Part shown: piece by piece, positions 8,075 to 15,471 of the stretch
Layout: the number at the start of each line of letters is the position of its first letter
Numbering within the stretch: position 1 is the first letter of the stretch
Source of the DNA: an uncultured Duncaniella sp.
GTDB lineage: Bacteria > Bacteroidota > Bacteroidia > Bacteroidales > Muribaculaceae
DNA: 19,482 bases
Reading direction: 5' to 3'
Assembly: GCA_910576785.1 (NCBI GenBank)
Contig: CAJTJG010000030.1
Location: 1 to 19,482 of the forward strand
Notes under the pieces: generated by a model
The model's input: only the letters and a program-made list of their open reading frames with translations
The model's database searches: none
Told to the model about the DNA's origin: nothing
Position numbers and translations under genes: made by a program

Positions 8075-8140
8075 AGAGATTAGAGTTTTATGTTGTACTG
8101 AGGGGAGAATTGTTGATATTTTTTCAGGTATGCTGTATTG

Positions 8141-9247
8141 TCAGAGCCGGTAGCGTCCACCTGGCAATACATGAATAAGCGATCGGAACTCCATATCCAC
8201 CAGAAGCCCCATGAGGCGAGGCACCGGCATGCCTATAGCTACCGAGATATCCCCGAGGGGAGAGTCGCCGTGGGCTGTGAGATGATCCACGACCGCCTGA
8301 CTGTCAGCATCGAGTTCCGGAAACAGTTCCTGCTGCACCCCATCGGCCTCTCTCACCGGCCATCCCATACATTGGATCAGGTCCTCAGGCTCGGCGAGAA
8401 GTTGTGCACCACAGGTGGCGATAAGCCGATTGCAACCACGCGAATATCTGTCACCGGCACGTCCGGGAAGTGCGAATACGTCACGATTGTATGCGCCGGC
8501 CACTTTGGCTGTGACAAGCGCACCACCCTTGGTGTCACTCTCAGCCACAAACAGCGCGTCGCACATACCGGCCACAATTCGATTGCGGGCCAGGAAATTA
8601 CCACGGTGTATGGTATCGACCGAACGGTAGTCGCTGAGCAGCATTCCGCCACTCCTTACCATTCTTGCCGCAATGTCGCGGTGAGGAGCGGGATATATGG
8701 TATTGAGACCATGGGCAAGCACTCCTATGGTAGGGAGACCCTCGCGGAGGGCAGCCTTGTGAGCTGCGACATCAATGCCATAGGCCAGACCGCTCACTAT
8801 CACCGGCGGCACGGCACACTGGGTGGCAAGAGTCCTCACAAGCTCGTCCACAAACCCTATGCCATAGGGAGTGGCATGGCGTGTGCCCACAATGGACAGA
8901 AAATATCCCCCATTGAGATCACAATCGCCAAGCGAATATAGCATGAGCGGAGCATCCTCGCATTGACCCAGCCTCTGCGGATAGTCAGGATCAGTGAAAT
9001 ATGTGGCCTTGACTCCGCCCCGCATCAGAAACTCCTCCTCCCTCACAGCCTCCTCGAGCGCCTTGGCCCGGACATCGGCTGAAAAACGCCGCGCGCCTAT
9101 ACCGAGCACACCTGCGAGAGCGGAGTCGGTACAGGCAAAGAAGCCCTCCTCGCCACCTGTACGGGCGAGTATCTCCATGGCCATCTCCGGAGTGATACCT
9201 CTCAGGGAGGCGAAGGCTATACGATAGGCGAGTTGCGAGCAGGTCAT
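8141..9247 (-). CDS. dprA: DNA-processing protein DprA (Smf)
   Basis: The 368-residue protein has a helical N-terminal SAM-like region (about 1-65). A Rossmann-like core follows with SIVGTR (118-123), SGLAYGIDVAAH (152-163), GNFLARNRIVAG (216-227) and SDTKGGAL (237-244). A winged-helix-like tail spans about 310-368. DprA binds single-stranded DNA and loads RecA during natural transformation; many non-competent bacteria also keep it. The frame is open to 9337, but those 30 extra residues lie inside the thioesterase gene. The ATG at 9247 falls 4 nt after the thioesterase stop and gives the usual N-terminus, so I chose it. It is tightly linked to the thioesterase and acyl-CoA ligase genes. Confidence 0.95.
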   Translation of the reverse strand: MTCSQLAYRIAFASLRGITPEMAMEILARTGGEEGFFACTDSALAGVLGIGARRFSADVRAKALEEAVREEEFLMRGGVKATYFTDPDYPQRLGQCEDAPLMLYSLGDCDLNGGYFLSIVGTRHATPYGIGFVDELVRTLATQCAVPPVIVSGLAYGIDVAAHKAALREGLPTIGVLAHGLNTIYPAPHRDIAARMVRSGGMLLSDYRSVDTIHRGNFLARNRIVAGMCDALFVAESDTKGGALVTAKVAGAYNRDVFALPGRAGDRYSRGCNRLIATCGAQLLAEPEDLIQCMGWPVREADGVQQELFPELDADSQAVVDHLTAHGDSPLGDISVAIGMPVPRLMGLLVDMEFRSLIHVLPGGRYRL

Positions 9248-9251
9248 GACT

Positions 9252-9653
9252 TCAAAGATATTCTGCGAAAGCCTCGGCAAGCATATCCCCACGGGAGATA
9301 CGCCCATGCTCGAGACAGACCACAGTGACAAGCGCATGCACTACATGCGCTCCGGTGGTGGCATTGTATATATCCTGTTCAAATATGAATCTGGCACCGT
9401 GGCGCTTCATGGACAGAGCCGAACGCATCACATCGCCAAGTGTGAGCGATGAGATGTAATCGATCTCGATCCGTCGCACCACCGGATCAAGCCCAGCCTC
9501 CTGCATGGCCCGGAAAGATGTGCCCGCATACTCGCAGAAATCATGTCTGGTTATCTCCAGATAGTGGAGATAGTTGGCATTATTGACTATGCCTTGCGAG
9601 TCGGTCTCATAGTCGCGTACTTTTATCGTTGTCTCGAATATCCTCTCATTCAT
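9252..9653 (-). CDS. Hotdog-fold acyl-CoA thioesterase (4HBT/YbgC-like)
   Basis: The protein has 133 residues, typical of a single hotdog domain. The N-terminal signature RDYETDSQGIVNNANYLHYLE (13-33) matches the 4-hydroxybenzoyl-CoA thioesterase/YbgC type, with the catalytic Asp at 18 and the G-x-V-x-N-x-x-Y segment at 21-28 leading into the central helix. It probably hydrolyses acyl-CoA thioesters in the cytoplasm; the chain length is unknown. It starts 9 nt after the acyl-CoA ligase stop and ends 4 nt before dprA, so the three are almost certainly one transcript. A ligase paired with a thioesterase suggests control of acyl-CoA pools. Confidence 0.9.
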   Translation of the reverse strand: MNERIFETTIKVRDYETDSQGIVNNANYLHYLEITRHDFCEYAGTSFRAMQEAGLDPVVRRIEIDYISSLTLGDVMRSALSMKRHGARFIFEQDIYNATTGAHVVHALVTVVCLEHGRISRGDMLAEAFAEYL

Positions 9654-9662
9654 GGTATGGGG

Positions 9663-11327
9663 TCAGGCGTTATACAGATAACGTTTAATGGATCTTTTAG
9701 GAGTCTTTTCAAACTCATTGGCTATAAGCTGTATCTTGTCTATACGCTCGTAGGGGGCCACGAGACGGTTGAGATCGGTCCTCACCGACTCCATTATATC
9801 GCCGAGACGTCCGCTGTCCACATGGTCGCGGTCCATGGCCTCGTAGTCGGGATATACCAGAGCCACAAGATGCTTGCCGCGCTCCACCACAAGACTCTCT
9901 GATACGTAAGGCATATTGTTGAGCTTGGCCTCGATCTCCTCGGGATATATGTTCTGGCCGTTGGCCGTAAGGATCATGGTCTTGTAGCGCCCGCGTATGA
10001 ATATGGTGCCGTCGGGTGAGCATGTTCCCATATCGCCCGTGTGAAGCCATCCCTCGGCATCAATGGCTGCCTCGGTGGCCTCAGGATTCTTGTAGTATCC
10101 TTTCATCACATTCTCGCCCCGCACACATATCTCACCGGGTACCTTGTCGGGCACATCACTTCCGGCTATGCGCGTCTCCATTATAGGAAGCGTCCGGCCG
10201 GATGACCCCACTATGAACTTGCGCCATGGAGTATAGCTGATCAGCGGGCCGCACTCAGTCATGCCATAACCTACCGTGAAGGGGAAACCTATCATGTGCA
10301 GAAATCGCTCCACCTCACCGTTGAGGGGCGCTCCGCCCACTATCACCTCCTCAAACTCACCGCCAAGCGCCTCTATGAGCTGCATGCGGATCTTGCGGTA
10401 TATCATCTTGTTGACACCGGGTATCTTCATCATGCGACGGATGGACGCTTTCTCTATGACGGGGCGGATCTTATTGCGATATATCTTCTCGAGGATCAAC
10501 GGCACGCATATGATCAGATTGGGTTTCACCTCAGCAAAAGCCTTAAGAAGCAGTTTAGGAGTAGGGAGTTTGCCAAGCAATGTGACATGAGTGCCGACAG
10601 CGAGCGGCACGAGCATGTCGAATGCACAACCGTATGCGTGAGCCAGAGGCAGGAATGAAAGGTTGCGGGAACCCCTGTAGTGCAATCTGGATTCTATGCC
10701 GAAACGGACGTTGCCGCCAAGATTGCCGAGCGTGAGCATGACACCCTTCGAAAAGCCTGTGGTGCCCGAGGTATAGTTGATCTCGGCGATGGCGCTCTCG
10801 TCAATCTCCGGATAGTCCACATCAGCGGTTGTAAAGCCATGAGGATAGCGCCGGCGCATTTTCTCTCCGAGGCGCGCGAGAAACTTACCAGCCGTATGTC
10901 CGGACGACGGATGCTCGGCAAGCACACTGCGGCTGTCGAGCGAGAACACGGCTTTGACCCTCGGGAGTTTCTCGAATTCCATGCTGTCGAATATGGATTC
11001 GTTGACAAATAGCATGACGCTCTCCGAGTGGTTGATGATGTGCATTGCATCCTGCACATTGAAGTCGTGAAGCACAGGGACAATCACGGCTCCATAGGTA
11101 ATTGTGGCCATGTATATCTCCACCCAGGGGATGGAGTTCTTACCCATGAGCGCGATCTTGTCGCCGCGCTTCACGCCACACTCTTTGAAAAGCATGTGGG
11201 TGGCCGCGATGCGGCGTGCCAGATCGGCATAGGTCATGGTCATACCCGTCCCGTATTCACTGAGAGCCTTGAGGTCCCAGTTACGACGGAATCCGGAAGC
11301 ATATATCTGGAGGAGGTTTTCTTTCAT
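9663..11327 (-). CDS. AMP-dependent long-chain fatty acid-CoA ligase
   Basis: The 554-residue adenylate-forming enzyme has the AMP-binding loop YTSGTTGFSKG (185-195), the adenine motif YGMTE (354-358), WLHTGD (427-432) and the hinge FIRGRYKTMIL (443-453). The C-terminal KTPKRSIKRYL (541-551) holds the likely catalytic Lys. It activates a fatty acid with ATP and CoA. Length and motif spacing match FadD/ACSL-like proteins of Bacteroidetes. There is no signal peptide. It is the first gene of the cluster with thioesterase and dprA, and a consensus promoter lies about 93 bp upstream. The exact acyl substrate is unknown. Confidence 0.9.
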   Translation of the reverse strand: MKENLLQIYASGFRRNWDLKALSEYGTGMTMTYADLARRIAATHMLFKECGVKRGDKIALMGKNSIPWVEIYMATITYGAVIVPVLHDFNVQDAMHIINHSESVMLFVNESIFDSMEFEKLPRVKAVFSLDSRSVLAEHPSSGHTAGKFLARLGEKMRRRYPHGFTTADVDYPEIDESAIAEINYTSGTTGFSKGVMLTLGNLGGNVRFGIESRLHYRGSRNLSFLPLAHAYGCAFDMLVPLAVGTHVTLLGKLPTPKLLLKAFAEVKPNLIICVPLILEKIYRNKIRPVIEKASIRRMMKIPGVNKMIYRKIRMQLIEALGGEFEEVIVGGAPLNGEVERFLHMIGFPFTVGYGMTECGPLISYTPWRKFIVGSSGRTLPIMETRIAGSDVPDKVPGEICVRGENVMKGYYKNPEATEAAIDAEGWLHTGDMGTCSPDGTIFIRGRYKTMILTANGQNIYPEEIEAKLNNMPYVSESLVVERGKHLVALVYPDYEAMDRDHVDSGRLGDIMESVRTDLNRLVAPYERIDKIQLIANEFEKTPKRSIKRYLYNA

Positions 11328-11419
11328 CTATGTATGATAAATATAATCGCGTTCAAGGATACAACGCTGATAGACAACCCATTGTTTGGAGTTTCAACAC
11401 CATATCCGGCCTCGTTTTG

Positions 11420-11450
11420 CAAAAATAGCTAAAAATCACGGAAATATCAA
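11420..11450 (-). promoter_or_regulatory. Promoter of the acyl-CoA ligase-thioesterase-dprA cluster
   Basis: On the minus strand TATTTTTG (11427-11420) fits TAnnTTTG, and a TTG (11450-11448) lies exactly 20 bp upstream. The predicted start near 11413 leaves a leader of about 85 nt before the ligase ATG. The -33 region abuts the T-run of the GH95 terminator (11452-11456), so the two transcription units are packed end to end. Confidence 0.65.
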
Positions 11451-11451
11451 C

Positions 11452-11490
11452 AAAAACCGCCCCGACGTACATTGTGTACGGCCGGAGCGG
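11452..11490 (-). terminator. Intrinsic terminator of the GH95 gene
   Basis: Read on the minus strand, a GC-rich imperfect stem (CCGC...GCGG, with GTAC-ACAAT-GTAC at the apex) spans 11490-11457 and is followed at once by TTTTT (11456-11452). It begins 35 nt after the GH95 stop codon. Stem followed by T-run is the classical intrinsic terminator form. Confidence 0.75.
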
Positions 11491-11525
11491 CATCGAAAAA
11501 AGCGCGGAGTATTGGATGTATTACG

Positions 11526-14500
11526 CTATCGTACTATAACTTTCCTGACGTCGGAACCACAGCGGCGTATGTATATACCGCATGCAGGTTCGGCCACGCG
11601 TCGTCCCTGAAGATCAAAATACTCCACAGGACTATCATTGCCGGAAACCGAGATCTCACCGATACCGGTGCTTGTACCTGAATTGTCGCCGGTAAAATTG
11701 GCTGTCACCAGGGCCGGAGATCCGGCAGGGATAGATACAAGATATGTGTCGGTGACAGGTTCATATTCATACACAGGCTTTGCTGCGGCCGCTACTGCCG
11801 CGGGAGCCATGGAGCCTGCCTCGGCTACCTTCACACCATTGACGTAAAGATCCTTGATCATTGCCACACCGTTTGCCTCCATGTTGTGGAAACGGAGTCT
11901 TACGCCTGAACGCATAGCGGCATGGTTGAGACAATCACGCACCCTTACTTCCTTTAGCAAGCCTTCCTCCCACTCGCAATCCACTTCAAAGTTGCCTTGA
12001 GCCTTCATACCCGAAAAATTTCCGTCAGACCATTCCGAGGGGAGAGCGGGGAGTATATCGATGACTCCGCTGTAGCTCTGAAGAAGGCACTCCGCCATAC
12101 CGGCGGTAAGACCGGAGTTACCGTCAATCTGATGGACACCTGCGGTGGCGGCATTGAGATTTTTGTAAAGATAGTTCACGCCGAGCTCAAGCTGGTGGTG
12201 AGGGCCACGCTCGTCACCATAATCGCCATGACCGAGGGCACGGGCACGCATAGCCATATGCCAGGACTTCTGCCAGTCGCAAGCCTCACCGCCGTCACCG
12301 TCGCCGCGCAGATCAAGTGCGCCGACAGCAGCCTCGAAGTTGGTGCGGTCCTCATCGTAAGGACTCACCTGAGCCATGGGATAGAGACACATGAGATGTG
12401 AGAAATGGCGGTGGCCATCCTCGCTGGGTGAGGTGCGGTGCCATTCCTGCAGGGCGCCGTTCTCCACATGCAAGCCGGGATCTATGTCCTTGAACTTTTC
12501 GGACAGTACGGTCAGCTCATCAGCGTGTGTGCCGGTGATGCCGATGGCCTCGATGGTGTTGCGGAACAGTTCCCATACCATCTGGCGGGCATGGACTGCG
12601 GTATTGCCTCCGGTCTGGTTTTCAGGTGACCACACCTCGGGGCATATCCATTTGCCAAGCTCGTCATCCCATGTCATTTTCTGCATCCAGAAGTGGCAAG
12701 CCCCGATCATGGCCGGGAGTACGCCGGCGAGATAATCTTTGTCGAGCGTGTAGAGGTAGTGCTGCCACAGATGATAGCAGAACCAGGCGTTGGCCTCGGA
12801 ATAGGTAGAGATATACATCTGTGCAGCGCCGAAAATATTGTTGGCATTGTCGAGTGTCCATGAGTCGGAGGCACATCCGGGAGCCCGGTGAGCTGCGTAG
12901 CTCTTCCACTCGGTTTTGCCGGCCATCGTGGTGATATAGTCGAGGAACGGCATGTGGCAGTCGGAGAGGTTGGTGTTCTCGATGGGCCAGTAGTTCATCT
13001 CGATGTTAAGGTCGGCATGTATATCACCATTCCAACGTTGTGCAGCCATCCATAGACCTCGGAGATTGTTGGGGAGTCGGTCACCCTTACGCGAGGAGCC
13101 CACCATCTTGTAGCGTCCGTATTGGAATATCAGCTGTTCGAGCATCAGGCGCTCACTCTGCGAGGCACTTCCGTCACGATAGGCGGCAAGAAGTTCATCT
13201 GTTGGCATGGCGTTGTTTTCAGATAGGTTGAGCATACAAGCACCCATGAGAGCGGAGTGGTCGGCCACATGTGCATCATAGAGCGCCTCCCACCCCTTGG
13301 CCGAGGCATTGTCCACTATTGAGCGGGCCTCTGATTCGCAGTCGCGGGATGTATTGACATAAGTCTCCTCGTCAATATCATAGTCCGACACGCAACCTAA
13401 CAGAACAAGCAGGTCAGTGGTACCGGTCACTGTGAGCTTGGAGGCATCTGCCTTCACCGTGGCGCCGTCGCCGGCTGCCACGACCTTCAGCACAAATGTT
13501 GCCGAAACGGTTGAGAGTGTGCCGGTGGATACAATGTATCCCTCGCTCCCCTCGGCAGATATGGATTTCTGCTTGAGTTCATTGATCATAAACTCCATAC
13601 CGAATGTCGAGGCCGAGGTGATATGGTAAGCAAACACATCATCGGGACGCGAGGTGAAAAATTCCTTGTATATGGGGCTTCCTGAGTTGGGATATACGCA
13701 GGCAGTGGCCACACCGTCAATCAAGTCGAGCTGTGAGAGGAACTTGTAGTCCCCGATACCTATCAGACCGTTGTACAGCCCGCCGGCCTTCATATATTGA
13801 CCAATGTTGGCTGAAGCATCGTAGGAGCTTGGCCGCTTCCCCTCGAAGTATGTCTTCTCATTGATCATGAACGTTTCGAACGGAGTACCCAACACGGTCA
13901 TACCGAGGTGTCCGTTGCCGAGATGAAGATCTGCCGAGTGCTGATCATCACAGCTATGGGTCCAATCCAGAGAGGTGGGGTTATACCATATGGTATTGGC
14001 TTCGTCGGGGGAGTATGACTCGCCGCTTTTCCATGCCAGCACCGAAGCGGGAATGGTGGAGGATACCGCAGGTGAGGGGATATCGGGTTTCTCGGGATCG
14101 GTCGGATCGGTCGGATCAGTAGGACCCGTTATCGGTGCATCACCGAAGTATAACGAGATCGTATTTGACCCGGACACTTTGGCTGTCACGGCATATGACA
14201 CCTTATTTGTGAAAGTCATATAGGCCCATGGGAAGTCAGATGTAATGTTAAAGTCATATGCATTGGATGAGATCTCGCCGTCATTGATTGAGATCTGAGT
14301 TTTGGGCTGGTATATATTGCCGTCGTAACGGAGTATGATACCTGTATAGTTCTCAGTGGTGGAGAGCTGTCCGGTGTAGGTGTTTCCATCGGTGGAGGAA
14401 AGCGTCGTTATGACTTTAAATTCAGATACGCCCCACTCATGCTTAAGTATTTCGAGCGTAGGGAACTGTGCCCTCGCTGCCACTGGCATAACGAGCGCGA

Positions 14501-14567
14501 TAAAGAACGGGAGCAGGCATCTACTCCACAGAGCCACCGATCTCAGTGGCACTGAAGATGTTTTCAT
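11526..14567 (-). CDS. Secreted glycoside hydrolase family 95 protein (alpha-L-fucosidase/galactosidase type)
   Basis: I start at ATG 14567 (1013 residues), because the 22 extra residues up to 14633 run into the tRNA terminator. This start gives a signal peptide with a hydrophobic core at about 17-31 and cleavage near ARAQ (31-34). A beta-rich domain of unknown type (36-143) and a (TDP)3 linker (150-158) precede the GH95 region (about 170-950). GH95 marks are LGNGHLG, GDIHADLNIEMNYW (514-527), WSPEN with Glu649 and QIDGN with Asp815. By comparison with AfcA of Bifidobacterium bifidum these match the acid Glu566, Asn423 (here Asn521) and Asp766; Asn421 aligns with Asp519. The last 35 or so residues (YFDLQGRRV...GIYI...VRKVIVR) resemble a short type IX secretion tail. 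No SusC/SusD genes are nearby. The substrate is probably an alpha-L-fucoside or galactoside. Confidence 0.88.
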   Translation of the reverse strand: MKTSSVPLRSVALWSRCLLPFFIALVMPVAARAQFPTLEILKHEWGVSEFKVITTLSSTDGNTYTGQLSTTENYTGIILRYDGNIYQPKTQISINDGEISSNAYDFNITSDFPWAYMTFTNKVSYAVTAKVSGSNTISLYFGDAPITGPTDPTDPTDPEKPDIPSPAVSSTIPASVLAWKSGESYSPDEANTIWYNPTSLDWTHSCDDQHSADLHLGNGHLGMTVLGTPFETFMINEKTYFEGKRPSSYDASANIGQYMKAGGLYNGLIGIGDYKFLSQLDLIDGVATACVYPNSGSPIYKEFFTSRPDDVFAYHITSASTFGMEFMINELKQKSISAEGSEGYIVSTGTLSTVSATFVLKVVAAGDGATVKADASKLTVTGTTDLLVLLGCVSDYDIDEETYVNTSRDCESEARSIVDNASAKGWEALYDAHVADHSALMGACMLNLSENNAMPTDELLAAYRDGSASQSERLMLEQLIFQYGRYKMVGSSRKGDRLPNNLRGLWMAAQRWNGDIHADLNIEMNYWPIENTNLSDCHMPFLDYITTMAGKTEWKSYAAHRAPGCASDSWTLDNANNIFGAAQMYISTYSEANAWFCYHLWQHYLYTLDKDYLAGVLPAMIGACHFWMQKMTWDDELGKWICPEVWSPENQTGGNTAVHARQMVWELFRNTIEAIGITGTHADELTVLSEKFKDIDPGLHVENGALQEWHRTSPSEDGHRHFSHLMCLYPMAQVSPYDEDRTNFEAAVGALDLRGDGDGGEACDWQKSWHMAMRARALGHGDYGDERGPHHQLELGVNYLYKNLNAATAGVHQIDGNSGLTAGMAECLLQSYSGVIDILPALPSEWSDGNFSGMKAQGNFEVDCEWEEGLLKEVRVRDCLNHAAMRSGVRLRFHNMEANGVAMIKDLYVNGVKVAEAGSMAPAAVAAAAKPVYEYEPVTDTYLVSIPAGSPALVTANFTGDNSGTSTGIGEISVSGNDSPVEYFDLQGRRVAEPACGIYIRRCGSDVRKVIVR
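14095..14121. repeat. 9-bp tandem repeat encoding a (TDP)3 linker
   Basis: Three consecutive copies of GGATCGGTC (the third is GGATCAGTA) lie inside the GH95 gene. On the minus strand they encode Thr-Asp-Pro three times (residues 150-158). They form a flexible proline-rich linker between the N-terminal domain and the catalytic part. Such short in-frame repeats can change copy number by slippage and so alter linker length. Confidence 0.85.
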
Positions 14568-14613
14568 GGAGGTTTGTGTTATGTAATAGGTTTGTAGTAT
14601 AGTATCGAAACGT

Positions 14614-14649
14614 AAAAAAAGAGATATCAACATATTCTGTTGACATCTC
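14614..14649 (-). terminator. Intrinsic terminator downstream of the tRNA
   Basis: On the minus strand a 12-bp stem (14649-14638 with 14632-14621, one G-T wobble) around a 5-nt loop is followed by seven T (14620-14614). It begins 11 nt after the 3' end of the tRNA and ends 46 nt before the GH95 ATG. It should end the tRNA transcript, so the GH95 gene needs its own promoter or read-through. Only a weak TACGTTTC (14614-14607) is seen there. Confidence 0.85.
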
Positions 14650-14660
14650 CTATGCCTTAG

Positions 14661-14734
14661 TAGCGAGACCGAGAATTGAACTCGGGACCTCCGGGTTATG
14701 AATCCGACGCTCTAACCAACTGAGCTATCTCGCC
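14661..14734 (-). tRNA. tRNA-Met (anticodon CAT)
   Basis: The minus strand folds into a full cloverleaf of 74 nt: acceptor GGCGAGA with TCTCGCT, D stem GCTC/GAGC with loop AGTTGGTTA, anticodon loop TTCATAA (anticodon CAT), variable AGGTC, T stem CCGAG/CTCGG with loop TTCAATT, and discriminator A. The CCA end is not encoded. The acceptor starts with a G-T pair, not the C-A mismatch of bacterial initiators, so it is probably the elongator. A tRNA-Ile with modified CAT is also possible. The anticodon stem TCGGA/CCCGG ends in an A-C mismatch (31-39). Confidence 0.92.
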
Positions 14735-14755
14735 GTTATTTTCATTTTTGCACCG

Positions 14756-14786
14756 CAAAGGTAGTGCTTTATTTTGAACCTGCAAA
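14756..14786 (-). promoter_or_regulatory. Consensus promoter of the tRNA gene
   Basis: On the minus strand TTTG (14786-14783), a 19-bp spacer and TACCTTTG (14763-14756) match the Bacteroidetes TTTG-N19-TAnnTTTG promoter exactly. The predicted start is about 15 nt upstream of the mature tRNA 5' end. This is the best promoter in the window. Confidence 0.85.
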
Positions 14787-15013
14787 ATTTTATCGGCAAA
14801 AAGTTATCAACATTTTATCAACACCGAAATGTTCACAACTACACATTTTACATATTAACGAATTATATACCAATACATTACACAATCAACAATCGCGATC
14901 ATCAATGTTAATAACTTTTTTCAAAATATTGTTTCGACAGAATTATAATCCTTTAACCAACCGAAAAGACACTGTCGTTGTTTCTACTGTGAACAACTAA
15001 AACACGTAACATC
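14787..15013. other. AT-rich intergenic region before the small helical protein
   Basis: Together with the tRNA promoter this forms a gene-free stretch of about 280 bp between the divergent tRNA and the plus-strand gene at 15014. It is AT-rich and poor in C/G, unlike the coding DNA around it. I find no TAnnTTTG box on the plus strand and no clear hairpin. TATAAT-like and TTTTTTC runs occur but give no convincing promoter. The promoter of the 105-residue gene must lie here but I cannot place it. Confidence 0.5.
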
Positions 15014-15331
15014 ATGGACAAGAAACAACAGGAAGCAATAGACCGCGAGAAGACACTCGCCCAGATCGAGGCACAGGACAGTGCCCGTCACGCACAGGCC
15101 GCCGCAGAGGCTCAGATCGAAGCCGACAAGGAAGACCTCGGCTCAAAGCTCGGTGATCTAAAGGACAAGGTCATGGACAAACTATCCGATGCAAAAGACA
15201 CTCTGTCCGACAAAGCCGGAGACCTTCAGGACAAGGCCGCCCCTATAATGGACAAAGTGAAAAATGTGGCAGCAAGCGCTCTCGACTCCATTGCCGACAC
15301 TGCCTCCGACCTCGCTGACAAACTGAAGTAA
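15014..15331 (+). CDS. Small amphipathic helical protein, LEA/YtxH-like
   Basis: The 105-residue product is almost wholly charged residues plus Ala, with no Cys, Trp, Tyr or Phe. The N-terminal third is Gln/Glu/Ala-rich and should be a long helix. From about 43 on, repeated D-K-x-x-D/D-K-L units (LGDLKDKVMDKLSDAKDTL, then DKAGDLQDKA) form an amphipathic pattern of roughly 11 residues, as in LEA-type or apolipoprotein-like proteins. There is no signal peptide. Such proteins are often linked to stress or to membrane or envelope association; here that is inference only. It stands alone, converging on the PHP phosphatase gene across two GC-rich hairpins. Confidence 0.75.
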   Translation: MDKKQQEAIDREKTLAQIEAQDSARHAQAAAEAQIEADKEDLGSKLGDLKDKVMDKLSDAKDTLSDKAGDLQDKAAPIMDKVKNVAASALDSIADTASDLADKLK

Positions 15332-15369
15332 GATCAAGCATCTAATATCAACATAAAATCACACACGCA

Positions 15370-15431
15370 GCGGCATCACGCCGCGACCACCCGTGCCCGG
15401 ACCTCTCTCCCTTACCGTCCGGCGCGGGTGG
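15370..15431. terminator. Two GC-rich hairpins between convergent genes
   Basis: A 5-bp stem GCGGC/GCCGC (15370-15384) is followed by a larger hairpin in which CCACCCG (15387-15393) pairs with CGGGTGG (15425-15431) and CCGGAC pairs with GTCCGG (15417-15422). On the plus strand it is followed by CTTCATTTATGG, a weak T-rich tail. It lies between the stops at 15331 and 15472 and probably ends transcription from the left, perhaps from both sides. Confidence 0.6.
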
Positions 15432-15471
15432 CTTCATTTATGGCTACACCGGGATCATCGACAATAGACAG

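Noticed and set aside
8138..8941. 267-codon plus-strand frame antisense to dprA
   Set aside because: dprA on the other strand has all family motifs; this frame has none and is composition-driven.
9248..9337. Longer start for dprA
   Set aside because: The extension lies inside the thioesterase gene and does not resemble a DprA N-terminus; ATG 9247 fits the operon spacing.
14764..15000. 78-codon plus-strand frame in the AT-rich region
   Set aside because: It overlaps the tRNA promoter, has low-complexity AT-rich codons unlike neighbouring genes and no homology that I recognise.
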